From NCBI RefSeq assembly GCF_025564085.1, contig NZ_JAMGZJ010000073.1:1-64000 (forward strand): a stretch of DNA of 64,000 bases, written 5' to 3'. Source of the stretch: Silvania confinis (GTDB lineage: Bacteria; Pseudomonadota; Gammaproteobacteria; Enterobacterales; Enterobacteriaceae). Below the pieces are notes generated by a model. The model was not told the origin of the DNA, ran no database searches, and saw nothing but the letters and a program-made list of their open reading frames with translations. Numbering within the stretch: position 1 is the stretch's first letter; each line of letters begins with the position of its first letter. This document shows, piece by piece, positions 1 through 10,269 of this stretch. Position numbers and translations under genes: made by a program.

Positions 1-127
1 TGTGGTGGTACAGCACGAAAGTGGGGGTGATCGACCTGAAGAAAAAGTCGATCACCATGGGTAAAGGGTGTTAAAAAGTGTTCACCATGTCCCCGAACAC
101 CTGTTTACCATGTCCCCGGTCTGTACA
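1..127 (+). mobile_element. Right end of an insertion sequence, possibly IS481-like
   Basis: The first 127 bases look like the terminus of an insertion sequence: a coding tail ending in a stop at 72-74, then a short non-coding end. That end carries two imperfect direct repeats of TTYACCATGTCCCCG at 81-95 and 104-118, and it finishes with TGTACA at 122-127. Repeated sub-terminal motifs followed by a TGT/ACA tip are typical of transposase-binding ends. The family is a guess from the terminal bases. The other end lies outside the window, so no inverted-repeat pair or target duplication can be confirmed. Confidence 0.5.
3..74 (+). CDS. C-terminal 23 codons of a probable transposase (cut by window edge)
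   Basis: An open frame enters from the left edge and ends at TAA 72-74. Its last 23 residues begin WWYST, include the segment VGVIDLKKK and end MGKGC. There are no catalytic residues in this piece. It is called a transposase only because it sits directly inside repeats that look like an insertion-sequence terminus. Another gene that happens to end here cannot be excluded. Confidence 0.35.
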   Translation, partial: WWYSTKVGVIDLKKKSITMGKGC

Positions 128-153
128 CCCACCGGGAGAGGGAGAAAACAATA

Positions 154-181
154 AAAACGGTAACCCGAAGGTTACCGTTTT
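154..181 (-). terminator. Terminator of hrpA (symmetrical, could act both ways)
   Basis: There is a perfect 12-bp stem, AAAACGGTAACC (154-165) with GGTTACCGTTTT (170-181), and a CGAA tetraloop. It lies just after the hrpA stop codon at 190. The A and T runs at the stem ends give a U tract in either direction, so it may also shield hrpA from the upstream insertion sequence. Confidence 0.8.
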
Positions 182-189
182 GCGTTTAC

Positions 190-3100
190 CTACGCTGAAA
201 TCTGCTCCATCGCCTGCAGAATACGCTTATCGGAGATCGGATACGGAGTCCCCAGCTGTTGGGCAAAGAAGCTGACCCGCAGCTCTTCGATCATCCAGCG
301 GATCTCCTGCACGTCCTCGTCGTCGCGGCGCGCAGGCGGCAGTTTGTTCAGCCACTGCTGCCAGCGCTGCTGCACGCTCTCAACCTTCAGCATTTGCACC
401 CGGTCGCGATGCGGATCGACAGCCATCTTCTCCAGACGCTTTTCAATCGCCTGCAGGTAGCGCAGCGTGTCGCCCAGACGTTTGTAACCGTTGCCGGTGA
501 CAAACCCGCGGTACACCAGCCCGGCCATCTGCGATTTCACATCGGACAGCCCCAGCGCCATAGTCATATCCACCCGCCCTTTCAGGCGCTTGTTGATATT
601 GAACACCGCGGTCAGTATCTGCTCGACCTGCTTCGCAATGGTAACCACGGTTTCGTTGAGCTCAGCGCGCACTTTTTCGTGCAGCGTCGCAAAACCTTCT
701 TCGGTCCACACCGGGCCACCCGCCGCATTGATCAGCTGATCCACGCCGCAGGAGATGCAGTCGTCTATCAGATCCAGCACTTTGCCGTACGGGTTGAAGT
801 AGAGTCCGAGCTTGGCTTTGTTCGGCAGTTTTTCGTGCAGATACTTGATCGGCGACGGGATGTTCAACAGCAGTAACCGGCGCAGACCGCGCCACATCGC
901 CTGCTGCTGTTCCTGCGGATTGTCGAAAAGCTTGATCGCCACGCTGTCGCGTTCATCCACCAGCGCTGGCCAGGCTTTCACCTTGTAGTTGCCGCGCTTC
1001 TGCTCGTAACTTTCCGGCAGTTGACCAAAGCTCCAGATATGCAGCCCGCTCTGTTCGATACCGTCGTCCGCCACAGCGGATAAGGTCTCCTGCACTTTGC
1101 CTTTCAGAGCATCTTTCAGTTCGGTCAGGGAACGGCCTTCCTGCAGCTTTTTGTTCTTGTCGTCCAGCACGCGGAAGCTGATTTTCAGGTGATCGGGCAC
1201 CTGATCCCAGTGCCAGTCGTCCCGGTCAATGGTGACGCCGGTCATCCTGCGCAGCTCGCGCTCGAGCGAATCCAGCAGCGGCAGCTCCAGCGGCGTGGCG
1301 CGCCCGAGGAACGCTTCGGCATAGTTCGGCGCAGGCACAAAGTTGCGGCGCACCGGTTTGGGAAGCGATTTAATCAGAGCAATGATCAGCTCCCGGCGCA
1401 GGCCTGGGATTTGCCACTCAAAGCCGCTCTCTTCGACCTGGTTGAGCAGCGGCAGCGGAATGTGGACGGTCACGCCGTCGGCATCGGTGCCCGGCTCAAA
1501 CTGATAGGTCAGGCGCAGCTTGAGGTTGCCCTGATGCCAGAAGTTCGGATAGTCCAGCTTGCTGACCTGCTCCGCCCCCTCTTTAATCAGCATGCTCTTT
1601 TCAAAGTTGAGCAGATCCGGGGTCTCGCGGCTGACCGTTTTCCACCAGCTGTCAAAGTGACGGGCAGAGACCACATCGTGGCTGATACGCTGGTCGTAGA
1701 ACTCAAACAGCGCCTCGTCATCCACCAGAATGTCGCGACGGCGAGACTTGTGCTCCAGCTCTTCGACTTCGTTACGCAGCTTCAGGTTTTCGCGGAAGAA
1801 AGCGTGGCGGGTCTGCCAGTCGCCCTCCACCAGCGCGTGGCGAATAAACAGCTCGCGCGACAGAGCCGGATCGATTTGGCTGTAGTTAACCTTCCGCGCG
1901 GCCACCACCGGCAGGCCGTAGACGGTGACTTTTTCAGTCGCCATCACCGCACCCTGCGCCCGCTCCCAGTGCGGTTCACTGTAAGAACGTTTCAGCAGAT
2001 GCTGCGCCACCGGCTCCACCCATTCCGGGTCTATGCGCGCGGCAATACGCCCCCACAGGCGGCTGGTTTCCACCAGCTCGGCGACCATGGTCCACTTCGG
2101 CGGCTTTTTGAACAAGCCAGAGCCGGGGAAAATGGAGAAACGGGCGTTGCGCGCGCCGGTAAATTCCTGCTTGTCGGTATCTTTCATCCCGATATGCGAC
2201 AGCAGCCCGGTCAGCATCGAAACGTGAATTTCACGATACTCCGCCGGTTCGCTGTTCACCGGAATGCCCAGCTCTTTCACCACCTGGCGCAGCTGGGTGT
2301 AGATGTCCTGCCACTCGCGCACCCGCAGATAGTTCAGGAAATCCAGCTTGCACTGGCGGCGGAACTGGTTCGACGACAGCGCTTTCTGCTGCTCGCCGAG
2401 GTAGTTCCACAGGTTCACAAAGGCGAGGAAGTCAGACTCTTTGTCGTGGAAGCGACGGTGTTTTTCATCCGAGGCCTGCTGCTTGTCCATTGGCCGCTCG
2501 CGCGGGTCCTGAATAGAGAGCGCCGAGGTGATAATCATCGCCTCACGCACGCAGCCGTGTTTCTGCGCCTCCAGCACCATTCGCGCCAGACGCGGATCTA
2601 CCGGCAGCTGGCTGAGCTGACGGCCCATCGGCGTCAGCTTGTAGACGGTGGCCTGCTCATCGGTGGTGATGGCGCCCAGCTCTTCCAGCAGGCGCACACC
2701 GTCCTGAATATTGCGCTTATCCGGCGCTTCGACGAACGGGAACGCGGCGATATCGCCCAGCCCCAGGGCGGTCATCTGCAAAATGACCGAGGCCAGGTTG
2801 GTACGCAGGATCTCCGGGTCGGTAAACTCTGGACGCGACAGGAAATCGTCTTCCGAATAGAGACGAATACAGATCCCTTCCGAGACGCGACCGCAGCGAC
2901 CCTTACGCTGGTTGGCCGACGCCTGCGATACCGGCTCAATCGGCAGACGCTGCACTTTGGTGCGGTAGCTGTAACGGCTGATGCGCGCCGTACCAGGGTC
3001 AATCACATATTTAATGCCCGGCACGGTGAGCGAGGTTTCCGCCACGTTGGTCGCCAGCACGATGCGACGTCCGCTGTGCGCCTGGAATACGCGGTTCTGT

Positions 3101-4092
3101 TCGCTGTTCGACAGGCGCGCATATAGCGGTAAAATTTCGGTATGGCGCAGGTCGCGCTTGCTGAGCGCGTCGGCGGTATCGCGGATTTCGCGCTCGCCAC
3201 TCATAAAGATCAGGATGTCGCCCGGGCTTTCATTGCCCAGTTCGTCCACCGCGTCAAAAATGGCCTGCAGCTGATCGCGATCGGTATCGTCCGCGTCTTC
3301 GACCATCGGGCGGTAGCGCACATCAACCGGATAGGTTCGCCCGGAGACTTCGATAATCGGCGCATTGTTGAAATGGCGCGAAAAACGTTCCGGGTCGATG
3401 GTCGCGGAGGTGATGATAATTTTCAGATCCGGCCGACGCGGCAGTAACTCCCGCAGGTAACCCAGCAGGAAGTCGATATTCAGGCTGCGCTCGTGCGCTT
3501 CATCGATGATGATGGTGTCGTACTGCATCAGCATGCGATCCTGCTGGATCTCCGCCAGCAGGATCCCGTCGGTCATCAGCTTGACCATGGTGTTGCCACT
3601 GACGTGATCGCTGAAACGCACTTTATAACCGATACAGCCGCCCGGCTCGGTTTGCAGTTCTTCGGCAATACGGTTCGCCACCGTGCGCGCCGCCAGTCGA
3701 CGCGGCTGGGTGTGGCCGATCAGGCCTTTGATCCCGCGCCCCAGCTCCATACAGATTTTCGGCAGCTGAGTGGTTTTACCCGACCCGGTTTCACCGGCAA
3801 CAATTACGACCTGGTGATCGCGCACGGCCTCGAGAATTTCCTGTTTCTTCTGACTGACGGGCAGGTTTTCTGGATAGGTGATCGTTGGTCGTGACGCTTC
3901 GCGCAGCACGACTTTACCGGCAGCCTGTTCAATCTCGTTGGCCATCTCCTGATAAATAGCCTGTTGTGCATCAGGATTTTTAACCTTCTTCACGCCCTGC
4001 AGGCGGCGGGCAAACCGCTGTTTGTCACGCAACATCAGCGATTCAAGCTGTTGCATGAGCATCGCGAAGGTGAGTTTTTGTTGTTCTGTCAT
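190..4092 (-). CDS. hrpA: ATP-dependent RNA helicase HrpA
   Basis: This is a 1300-residue DEAH-box helicase, the same length as E. coli HrpA. Walker A GETGSGKT lies at about residues 100-107, followed by the DEAH motif in [10 protein letters not shown], the SAT motif in [11 protein letters not shown], and the [12 protein letters not shown] motif VI. A long C-terminal region follows the helicase core. The start MTEQQKL at 4092 is preferred over an in-frame ATG 21 codons upstream because it reproduces the family N-terminus. HrpA has been linked to mRNA processing and to rescue of collided ribosomes. It is transcribed divergently from azoR, as in E. coli. Confidence 0.97.
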   Translation of the reverse strand: MTEQQKLTFAMLMQQLESLMLRDKQRFARRLQGVKKVKNPDAQQAIYQEMANEIEQAAGKVVLREASRPTITYPENLPVSQKKQEILEAVRDHQVVIVAGETGSGKTTQLPKICMELGRGIKGLIGHTQPRRLAARTVANRIAEELQTEPGGCIGYKVRFSDHVSGNTMVKLMTDGILLAEIQQDRMLMQYDTIIIDEAHERSLNIDFLLGYLRELLPRRPDLKIIITSATIDPERFSRHFNNAPIIEVSGRTYPVDVRYRPMVEDADDTDRDQLQAIFDAVDELGNESPGDILIFMSGEREIRDTADALSKRDLRHTEILPLYARLSNSEQNRVFQAHSGRRIVLATNVAETSLTVPGIKYVIDPGTARISRYSYRTKVQRLPIEPVSQASANQRKGRCGRVSEGICIRLYSEDDFLSRPEFTDPEILRTNLASVILQMTALGLGDIAAFPFVEAPDKRNIQDGVRLLEELGAITTDEQATVYKLTPMGRQLSQLPVDPRLARMVLEAQKHGCVREAMIITSALSIQDPRERPMDKQQASDEKHRRFHDKESDFLAFVNLWNYLGEQQKALSSNQFRRQCKLDFLNYLRVREWQDIYTQLRQVVKELGIPVNSEPAEYREIHVSMLTGLLSHIGMKDTDKQEFTGARNARFSIFPGSGLFKKPPKWTMVAELVETSRLWGRIAARIDPEWVEPVAQHLLKRSYSEPHWERAQGAVMATEKVTVYGLPVVAARKVNYSQIDPALSRELFIRHALVEGDWQTRHAFFRENLKLRNEVEELEHKSRRRDILVDDEALFEFYDQRISHDVVSARHFDSWWKTVSRETPDLLNFEKSMLIKEGAEQVSKLDYPNFWHQGNLKLRLTYQFEPGTDADGVTVHIPLPLLNQVEESGFEWQIPGLRRELIIALIKSLPKPVRRNFVPAPNYAEAFLGRATPLELPLLDSLERELRRMTGVTIDRDDWHWDQVPDHLKISFRVLDDKNKKLQEGRSLTELKDALKGKVQETLSAVADDGIEQSGLHIWSFGQLPESYEQKRGNYKVKAWPALVDERDSVAIKLFDNPQEQQQAMWRGLRRLLLLNIPSPIKYLHEKLPNKAKLGLYFNPYGKVLDLIDDCISCGVDQLINAAGGPVWTEEGFATLHEKVRAELNETVVTIAKQVEQILTAVFNINKRLKGRVDMTMALGLSDVKSQMAGLVYRGFVTGNGYKRLGDTLRYLQAIEKRLEKMAVDPHRDRVQMLKVESVQQRWQQWLNKLPPARRDDEDVQEIRWMIEELRVSFFAQQLGTPYPISDKRILQAMEQISA

Positions 4093-4271
4093 AGCGTTAG
4101 GGGGCAGTGCACTGCCGGATAAATTCTCTTTGTAATGATAGGTATAGAGTACCACATCGCAGGTTTTTACGCCTTATTCAAAAAATTCGAACATAGGCTT
4201 CGATATATTGCGCTATCCCTGCGACAGGATTGTGAATAGAGTGTCATCAAGCAACGGGGCAACCCCCCTAA

Positions 4272-4901
<630 letters not shown>

Positions 4902-4910
4902 GATTTCCCA

Positions 4911-4937
4911 CTCCCACCGCCCGGTGGGAGTTTTTTT
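4911..4937 (+). terminator. Rho-independent terminator of azoR
   Basis: The 9-bp stem CTCCCACCG (4911-4919) with CGGTGGGAG (4922-4930) has a 2-base apex and is followed by seven T residues (4931-4937). It begins 10 bases after the azoR stop codon. Confidence 0.93.
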
Positions 4938-5061
4938 ATCCCCCTGCGCATCCTCCTTTTGGCCAATAAGTCGTGGCATTATTCGGGTTATTTTTTCAAT
5001 TCAACGGGATAACATGCACTGGCCGCGCACTGAATGGGCATCCGGCAAAACCCCAAAAATG

Positions 5062-5090
5062 AAAAAGCCCCAGCGATGATTTGCCGGGGC
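5062..5090 (-). terminator. Candidate leftward terminator with no assigned gene
   Basis: The stem GCCCC (5067-5071) with GGGGC (5086-5090) is preceded on the plus strand by AAAAA (5062-5066), which gives a U tract only for leftward transcription. No convincing gene ends here, so either an unrecognised leftward transcript exists or this is left over from a lost gene. E. coli carries ydbA and ynb genes in this interval. Confidence 0.5.
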
Positions 5091-5664
5091 CTTTAGGGTT
5101 CTACCAAATTAATATTTAACATTCATCAACTTAATTACACACTACAACTTCTAAAATGTACGTATTCTCACAGGATTACCATTGAAGCCAGTTAACGCTA
5201 CCTCCTGATAAGTGATTGAAATAACATTTATCCTGTCGTGTACATCACCCTCGCGATATATACTTTTGATGCGTGGCCTTAATGCTTCGCGATATTCTCA
5301 ACTGCATACTGAATCGTACCCAAATCGCGAATATTACTCTTTGAAACAAGACCTTACATCATCGCGGTTACTTCCCCATTATGCGATTGTCGATATTTAC
5401 TGCATGGCCTGAAAGCGTGTTCACACTGGTTTGTACTGATTACCAGGACCCAAACTACAATACTTCGTGGCCATTATCGCATCTCGTTACTGCTTTATTA
5501 CCACACCGTGAAACCTTTATTTCTCTGCGGTGCTTGAGTTCTAATTTACTCATTATAGACGCAGTGTCAACCCTCTAATCACCAACAATTAAATTTTATT
5601 GTTTAATATCATTAAATCAGATAATTACGTGATCCCGATCGGGTTTTAGCGGCCATTGTGCTGC
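5091..5664. other. Gene-poor, A+T-richer stretch between azoR and paaY
   Basis: No convincing gene is seen in either direction. Short plus-strand open frames here (5212-5412, 5381-5578) lack ribosome-binding sites and recognisable content. On the minus strand, 48 sense codons without a start run from 5297 to a TAG at 5151-5153. Upstream of them the same frame is broken by several stops. A promoter-like TTGACA (5570-5565) with TAAATT 16 bases further points left, toward the terminator at 5062-5090. This could be an RNA gene or a decayed gene. Confidence 0.4.
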
Positions 5665-6261
5665 TCAGCGAGACGATTTGGGGCGTAAATTTTCGTCAAA
5701 TACCAGCCTTTTGCGGTCCGGCTCTGCCGCTCGCAGCGGTTCGACCTGGTGCATTGTCTGTTTGCAGCGCTCAACCAGGGTTTGATATTCCCGCGTGCCT
5801 TGCTGCTTCCACGCCAGCTCCTGCTCGCTCAGCACCCGTATCGCTTTGGCCGGGCTGCCGATGATCAGATGGTTAGCGGGCATCTCGGCTTTGGCTTTCA
5901 CAAAGGCCGCCGCGCCCACGATGCTGTTTTCACCGATCACCGCGCCATCCATCACCACCGCATTCATTCCCACCAGCGCGTTACGGCGGATGATGCAGCC
6001 ATGCAGAATGGCACCGTGACCAATATGCCCCTCTTCTTCCACCACGGTGTCCTGTTCCGGGAAGCCGTGCATGATGCAGTTATCCTGGATATTGGCCCCG
6101 TCCTGTACCACGATGCGGCCAAAGTCACCGCGCAGGCTGGCATTCGGCCCCACGTACACGCCCTTCCCCAGGATCACATCGCCAATCAGCACTGCTGTCG
6201 GGTGGACATAGCTCTCTTCCGGGACCACCGGCGTCATGCCGTCGATTTGATATACAGGCAC
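5665..6261 (-). CDS. paaY: PaaY, hexapeptide-repeat thioesterase of the phenylacetate cluster
   Basis: The 198-residue protein (E. coli 196) is built almost wholly of left-handed beta-helix hexapeptide repeats, for example [17 protein letters not shown] and [15 protein letters not shown], as in gamma-carbonic-anhydrase relatives. Histidines in HGFPEQ and GHGAILHG match metal-ligand positions of that fold. PaaY is described as a thioesterase that clears CoA-bound dead-end intermediates, and it also affects paa expression together with PaaX. It lies 10 bases after paaX on the same strand, so the two form a small regulatory unit at the end of the cluster. Confidence 0.96.
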   Translation of the reverse strand: MPVYQIDGMTPVVPEESYVHPTAVLIGDVILGKGVYVGPNASLRGDFGRIVVQDGANIQDNCIMHGFPEQDTVVEEEGHIGHGAILHGCIIRRNALVGMNAVVMDGAVIGENSIVGAAAFVKAKAEMPANHLIIGSPAKAIRVLSEQELAWKQQGTREYQTLVERCKQTMHQVEPLRAAEPDRKRLVFDENLRPKSSR

Positions 6262-6271
6262 ATAACCTCCG

Positions 6272-7198
6272 TTACGCGAGCGTCAGGCCGCCAAAGCGTT
6301 GCCAGTAAGAGGAGCCCGGCGACGGCAGTTCACCGACCGTGGTTTCCCCTTTTTCACTGACAAACGCCAGCGCACCCGGCGCCACACGCTGATAAATGTT
6401 GATACACAACTGGCGGGCCGTTTGCCCCGCCCAGTGCGACGGGAGTAACTCTTCCGGCAACAGCGGATCTTTGAGCACCACCCGACGATAAAAATGGATC
6501 AGCAGTAGCTGGATCTGGAAGCAGCGTTCCGGCGTCAGCTCATCCGACGCGGCCTCCCGCAGCAGCGGCAACAGCGGACGGAACGAGTCGATAAAGGTTT
6601 CGTACATTACGTTCTGTTCGCTGAGCTGCCAGCACTCTTCTACCCGGGAACGCAGTGCGGCACGCGAGAGCGCCAGCGGCGAGTGGGCTTCAAAGCAGAT
6701 CACGTTTTCCGCGACCCCCGCTTCGTGCAGCAGCGCCTGGACATCTGCCAGCTGCTGCGAAGGCGAGGCCATCAGGCTGGGGGCCAGCGTGCCGAACCCC
6801 TGCCAGATCAGCTGCTTTTTCACCTCCGCGAGGGTGGTTTTGTCCATCCCTTCGGAGAGCAGCAGCAGCCATTTCCCATCCCAGGCGGGTAATTCTGCGC
6901 GATAAATCTTCGCCTCGGCGCGTCGGGTTAAGCGTAGCCCTTTATCGCTCAGCCGATAAAAGCTGCGCCTGCCGATGCGCGACACATCCAGCCAGCCTTC
7001 TTTGTTGAGACGAAACAGCGCGGTGCGCACAAAGCGCTCGCCGAATCCCATCCCTTCCAGCAGTGCCGCCAGACTCCCCAACCAGACTTCGCCGCCGCGA
7101 TGGGATAACGCGTCGCCGTACAGGGAAGCGATCAAGGAGGTGCCGCTGATGGGAACGGAGCTAACCGCGTGCTGAATAAAGCTGTCGAGTTTACTCAT
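6272..7198 (-). CDS. paaX: PaaX, phenylacetyl-CoA-responsive repressor
   Basis: The protein has 308 residues and matches E. coli PaaX (316) except for a shorter C-terminus. An N-terminal winged-helix region occupies about residues 15-90, including [25 protein letters not shown]. PaaX represses the paaA and paaZ promoters and is released by phenylacetyl-CoA, the product of PaaK. The start MSKLD at 7198 is used; an ATG three codons upstream (7207) is possible but does not match the family N-terminus. Candidate operators are annotated between paaA and paaZ. Confidence 0.95.
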   Translation of the reverse strand: MSKLDSFIQHAVSSVPISGTSLIASLYGDALSHRGGEVWLGSLAALLEGMGFGERFVRTALFRLNKEGWLDVSRIGRRSFYRLSDKGLRLTRRAEAKIYRAELPAWDGKWLLLLSEGMDKTTLAEVKKQLIWQGFGTLAPSLMASPSQQLADVQALLHEAGVAENVICFEAHSPLALSRAALRSRVEECWQLSEQNVMYETFIDSFRPLLPLLREAASDELTPERCFQIQLLLIHFYRRVVLKDPLLPEELLPSHWAGQTARQLCINIYQRVAPGALAFVSEKGETTVGELPSPGSSYWQRFGGLTLA

Positions 7199-7253
7199 GT
7201 GATTCATTCTGTTGTGATTATTATGTTGGATGAATCATAGCATAGCCCCCAGG

Positions 7254-7287
7254 CTGCGGCCCTCCCCTAAAATGGAGAGGGCCGCAG
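7254..7287 (-). terminator. Hairpin between paaK and paaX
   Basis: The 11-bp stem CTGCGGCCCTC (7254-7264) with GAGGGCCGCAG (7277-7287) has a 12-base loop and lies just after the paaK stop codon. No T tract follows on the minus strand, so it may only attenuate transcription or stabilise the mRNA 3' end, rather than fully separate paaK from paaX. Confidence 0.5.
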
Positions 7288-7294
7288 CAGCGGA

Positions 7295-8614
7295 TTAGCC
7301 GTTGGCGGCGACCTTACGCAGATCGAACACCCGGCAGGCTTTGCCTTCAGAGCGCGGGATGCTGCCGCAATTAACGATGGTCACGTCGGTGGAGATCCCG
7401 ACCATTGATTTGATGCGATGGCGCAGCTCGTGGCACACGTGGCAGCGCTGTTCGTGGTTCAACGTCAGGCTGCTCTCTTTCAACTCCACCTTCACCGAAA
7501 GCGAATCAAGATGGCCCCGGCGATTGACCTCCAGCTGGTAGTGCGGCGACAGATGCTCAAACTTGACGATCTCCTCTTCCAGCTGTGACGGGAAGACGTT
7601 GACGCCACGAATGATCAGCATGTCGTCGCTGCGTCCGCTGATGCGATCCATCCGGCGCATGGTGCGGGCCGTTCCCGGCAGCAGACGCGTCAGGTCGCGG
7701 GTGCGGTAGCGGATCACCGGCAGCGCTTCTTTGGTCAGGGTGGTGAACAACAGTTCGCCCTGCTCGCCGTCGTTCAGCGGCGTGCCGTCGTTCGGGTTGA
7801 CGATCTCCGGGTAGAAATGATCTTCCCAGATGGTCGGGCCATCGGCGGTTTCGATGCACTCCATCGCCACCCCCGGACCCATCACTTCCGACAGGCCATA
7901 GATGTCCAGAGCGGTAATGCCGAGGCGTTTTTCGATTTCGCGGCGCATCGCCAGCGTCCACGGCTCAGCACCAAATACGCCGACGCGCAGAGAGCATTTG
8001 CTGGCATCGCCGCCCATCTGGCGCTCAAGTTCTTCAATCAGGTTGAGGCAGTAGGACGGCGTTACCATGATCATATCCGGCTGGAAATCGCGGATCAGCT
8101 GGGCCTGTTTCTCGGTCTGGCCGCCGGACATCGGGATCACCGTCGCGCCTAAACGCTCGGCGCCGTAGTGCGCCCCCAGTCCCCCGGTGAACAGCCCGTA
8201 GCCATAGGCAACGTGAATTTTGTCTTTTGCGCTGCCGCCTGCCGCACGCAGGGAGCGCGCCACAATGTTTGCCCATGTATCAATGTCGTTCTGGGTATAG
8301 CCCACCACGGTGGGTTTGCCGGTGGTGCCAGACGAGGCATGAATGCGCACCACCTGCTCCATCGGCACGGCAAAGGTATCAAACGGGTAGTTGTCGCGCA
8401 GATCCTGTTTGGTGGTGCACGGGAATTTGCGGATATCCGCCAGCTCTTTGAAATCATCAGGATGGACACCCGCCGCATCGAACTTGCGTTTGTACATCGG
8501 CACGTTGTTGTACGCGTGTTCTAAGGTCCATTTCATGCGCGTGGTTTGCAGCGCGCGCAGTTCATCCATGGAGGCGGTTTCGATCGGGTCAAGCTTTGTC
8601 GTTGTCGTTGTCAT
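7295..8614 (-). CDS. paaK: Phenylacetate-CoA ligase PaaK
   Basis: This is a 439-residue AMP-forming ligase (E. coli 437) that converts phenylacetate, ATP and CoA to phenylacetyl-CoA, the first step of the pathway. The adenylate-forming P-loop SSGTTGKPTVVGYT lies near residues 94-107. The motifs YGLSEVMGPG, the RYRTRDLTRLLPGT segment and ISGRSDDMLIIRG follow in family order. It is the last catabolic gene of the leftward operon. Its product supplies the inducer that relieves PaaX repression, so ligase activity and induction are directly coupled. Confidence 0.97.
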   Translation of the reverse strand: MTTTTTKLDPIETASMDELRALQTTRMKWTLEHAYNNVPMYKRKFDAAGVHPDDFKELADIRKFPCTTKQDLRDNYPFDTFAVPMEQVVRIHASSGTTGKPTVVGYTQNDIDTWANIVARSLRAAGGSAKDKIHVAYGYGLFTGGLGAHYGAERLGATVIPMSGGQTEKQAQLIRDFQPDMIMVTPSYCLNLIEELERQMGGDASKCSLRVGVFGAEPWTLAMRREIEKRLGITALDIYGLSEVMGPGVAMECIETADGPTIWEDHFYPEIVNPNDGTPLNDGEQGELLFTTLTKEALPVIRYRTRDLTRLLPGTARTMRRMDRISGRSDDMLIIRGVNVFPSQLEEEIVKFEHLSPHYQLEVNRRGHLDSLSVKVELKESSLTLNHEQRCHVCHELRHRIKSMVGISTDVTIVNCGSIPRSEGKACRVFDLRKVAANG

Positions 8615-8641
8615 CGTAGGGTACTCACATTTTATTATTGC

Positions 8642-9847
8642 TTAGACACGCTCAAGGATCAGGGCAATACCCTGACCAACACCGATGCACATCGTGCAAA
8701 GCGCATAGCGCCCTTTACGACGATGTAGCTCGTGGCTGGCAGCCAACGCCAGTCGGGCTCCACTCATTCCCAGCGGATGGCCTAAGGCAATCGCGCCACC
8801 GTTGGGGTTAACCTGCGAGGCATCGTCCGGGAGCCCCAGCTCGCGCAGGACACCCAGCGCCTGCGACGCAAAGGCTTCATTCAGTTCAATCACGTCCATA
8901 TCGTGAATGCTCAGACCAGCACGCTCCAGCACCCGGCGGGTGGCGGGTACCGGGCCAAGACCCATCAGACGCGGTTCGACCCCGGCGGTGGCCATCGCCA
9001 CGATGCGGGTACGCGGGGTTAAGCCCTGTGCGGCCGCCATCTTCTCGCTGGCGACAATCAACGCTGCGGCACCGTCGTTCACCCCGGAGGCGTTGCCTGC
9101 GGTGACGACGCCGCCTGCGCGGAACGGGGCTTTCAGCCCGGCCAGCATTTCGAGGGTGGTCTCCGGGCGCAGGTGCTCGTCATGTACCACTTCGGTGACC
9201 GCACCTTTTTTACCTTTGATGAGAACCGGCACGATTTCCTGCGCCAGAATGCCGTTGGCCTGGGCCTGCGCAGTACGCTGCTGGCTGCGCCAGGCGAAGG
9301 CGTCCTGGTCTTCGCGGGAAATTCGTAACAATTCCGCTACATTCTCTGCCGTTTCCGGCATGCTGTCAGAACCAAATTGTTGTGCCATGAGCGGGTTCAC
9401 AAAACGCCAGCCGATGGTGGTATCGAAAATTTCATTCTGGCGCTGGAAGGCACTGGTGGCTTTGCCCATCACGAACGGCGCGCGGGACATGGACTCCACA
9501 CCACCGGCAATCATCAAGTCCGCATCACCGGCGCGAATAGCGCGGGCGGCAAAGCCCAGCGCATCCAGACCGGAGCCGCACAGACGGTTCAGCGTGGTGC
9601 CGGAAACAGTCTGCGGCAACCCGGCCAGCAGCAGCGACATGCGCGCCACGTTGCGGTTGTCTTCCCCTGCCTGGTTGGCGCAGCCAAAGATCACATCGTC
9701 GATGCACTCGGCGTCGAGATGCGGGTTACGCACCAGCAGCTCGCGCAGCGGGATTGCGCCCAGGTCGTCCGTTCGGACGCCAGACAATGCGCCGCCGTAG
9801 CGACCAATAGGGGTACGGATCCCGTCACAAATAAAGGCGTCACGCAT
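8642..9847 (-). CDS. paaJ: PaaJ, 3-oxoadipyl-CoA / 3-oxo-5,6-dehydrosuberyl-CoA thiolase
   Basis: The 401-residue thiolase has the same length as E. coli PaaJ. It carries the acylation cysteine in [11 protein letters not shown] (about residue 90), the [16 protein letters not shown] histidine motif, and the second catalytic cysteine in [10 protein letters not shown] near the C-terminus. It acts twice in the pathway, releasing acetyl-CoA from the C8 intermediate and splitting 3-oxoadipyl-CoA into acetyl-CoA and succinyl-CoA. Its ATG overlaps the paaI stop codon as TAATG, which suggests translational coupling. Confidence 0.97.
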   Translation of the reverse strand: MRDAFICDGIRTPIGRYGGALSGVRTDDLGAIPLRELLVRNPHLDAECIDDVIFGCANQAGEDNRNVARMSLLLAGLPQTVSGTTLNRLCGSGLDALGFAARAIRAGDADLMIAGGVESMSRAPFVMGKATSAFQRQNEIFDTTIGWRFVNPLMAQQFGSDSMPETAENVAELLRISREDQDAFAWRSQQRTAQAQANGILAQEIVPVLIKGKKGAVTEVVHDEHLRPETTLEMLAGLKAPFRAGGVVTAGNASGVNDGAAALIVASEKMAAAQGLTPRTRIVAMATAGVEPRLMGLGPVPATRRVLERAGLSIHDMDVIELNEAFASQALGVLRELGLPDDASQVNPNGGAIALGHPLGMSGARLALAASHELHRRKGRYALCTMCIGVGQGIALILERV

Positions 9848-10269
9848 TATGCTTCTCCTGTGATCGTGCCGCCGATGCGGTGGGATTTCCCACGGAACAG
9901 GGCCACGGTTTTTTGCTGTTGATTAACAATTTCAATGTCGTATACGCCGGTCAGTTTTCCCTGATGGCGAACCTGTGCGGTGGCGGTCAGCTTGTCGTGG
10001 GCAAACGCCGGGCGAACAAAATCAATGGTGCAGCCCGAGGCCACCGCCGCCAGCCCCTGGCTGTTGCAGGCGTAGGCGAAAGCGGTATCGGCGAGGGTAA
10101 ACAGCTGTCCGCCGTGGCAGCTTTTGTGGCCGTTCAGCATCTGTGGGGTCACGGTCATGGTCAGAACCGCCACGCCGTCATCCATCTCGATAATGTCGAT
10201 GCCATAGGCCTGGGCGCAGGCATCGTTTTCGTACATGGCGCGGGCGTTGCGCCAGGCGTTAGGACTCAT
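9847..10269 (-). CDS. paaI: PaaI, hotdog-fold acyl-CoA thioesterase
   Basis: The 140-residue protein has the same length as E. coli PaaI. It carries the hotdog thioesterase signature in [20 protein letters not shown], including the catalytic aspartate. PaaI hydrolyses phenylacetyl-CoA derivatives, especially ring-hydroxylated dead ends that would trap CoA. The start MSPNAW at 10269 is preceded by GGAGAG. The in-frame ATG 21 codons upstream lies deep inside paaH and is rejected. The first codons overlap the end of paaH by 11 bases. Confidence 0.95.
   Translation of the reverse strand: MSPNAWRNARAMYENDACAQAYGIDIIEMDDGVAVLTMTVTPQMLNGHKSCHGGQLFTLADTAFAYACNSQGLAAVASGCTIDFVRPAFAHDKLTATAQVRHQGKLTGVYDIEIVNQQQKTVALFRGKSHRIGGTITGEA

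Noticed and set aside
1189..3126. 645-codon open frame antisense to hrpA
   Set aside because: It mirrors the codon pattern of the GC-rich hrpA gene, has arginine/histidine-rich low-information content, and no ribosome site. hrpA matches its family over the full length.
5552..5570. TTGACA and TATAAT on the minus strand as one promoter
   Set aside because: They are only 7 bases apart, too close for sigma-70. The weaker TAAATT at a 16-base spacing is the only usable -10 for that -35.
5212..5578. Two overlapping plus-strand frames of 65-66 codons
   Set aside because: No ribosome-binding sites, atypical composition and no recognisable domain; more likely chance frames in a non-coding stretch.
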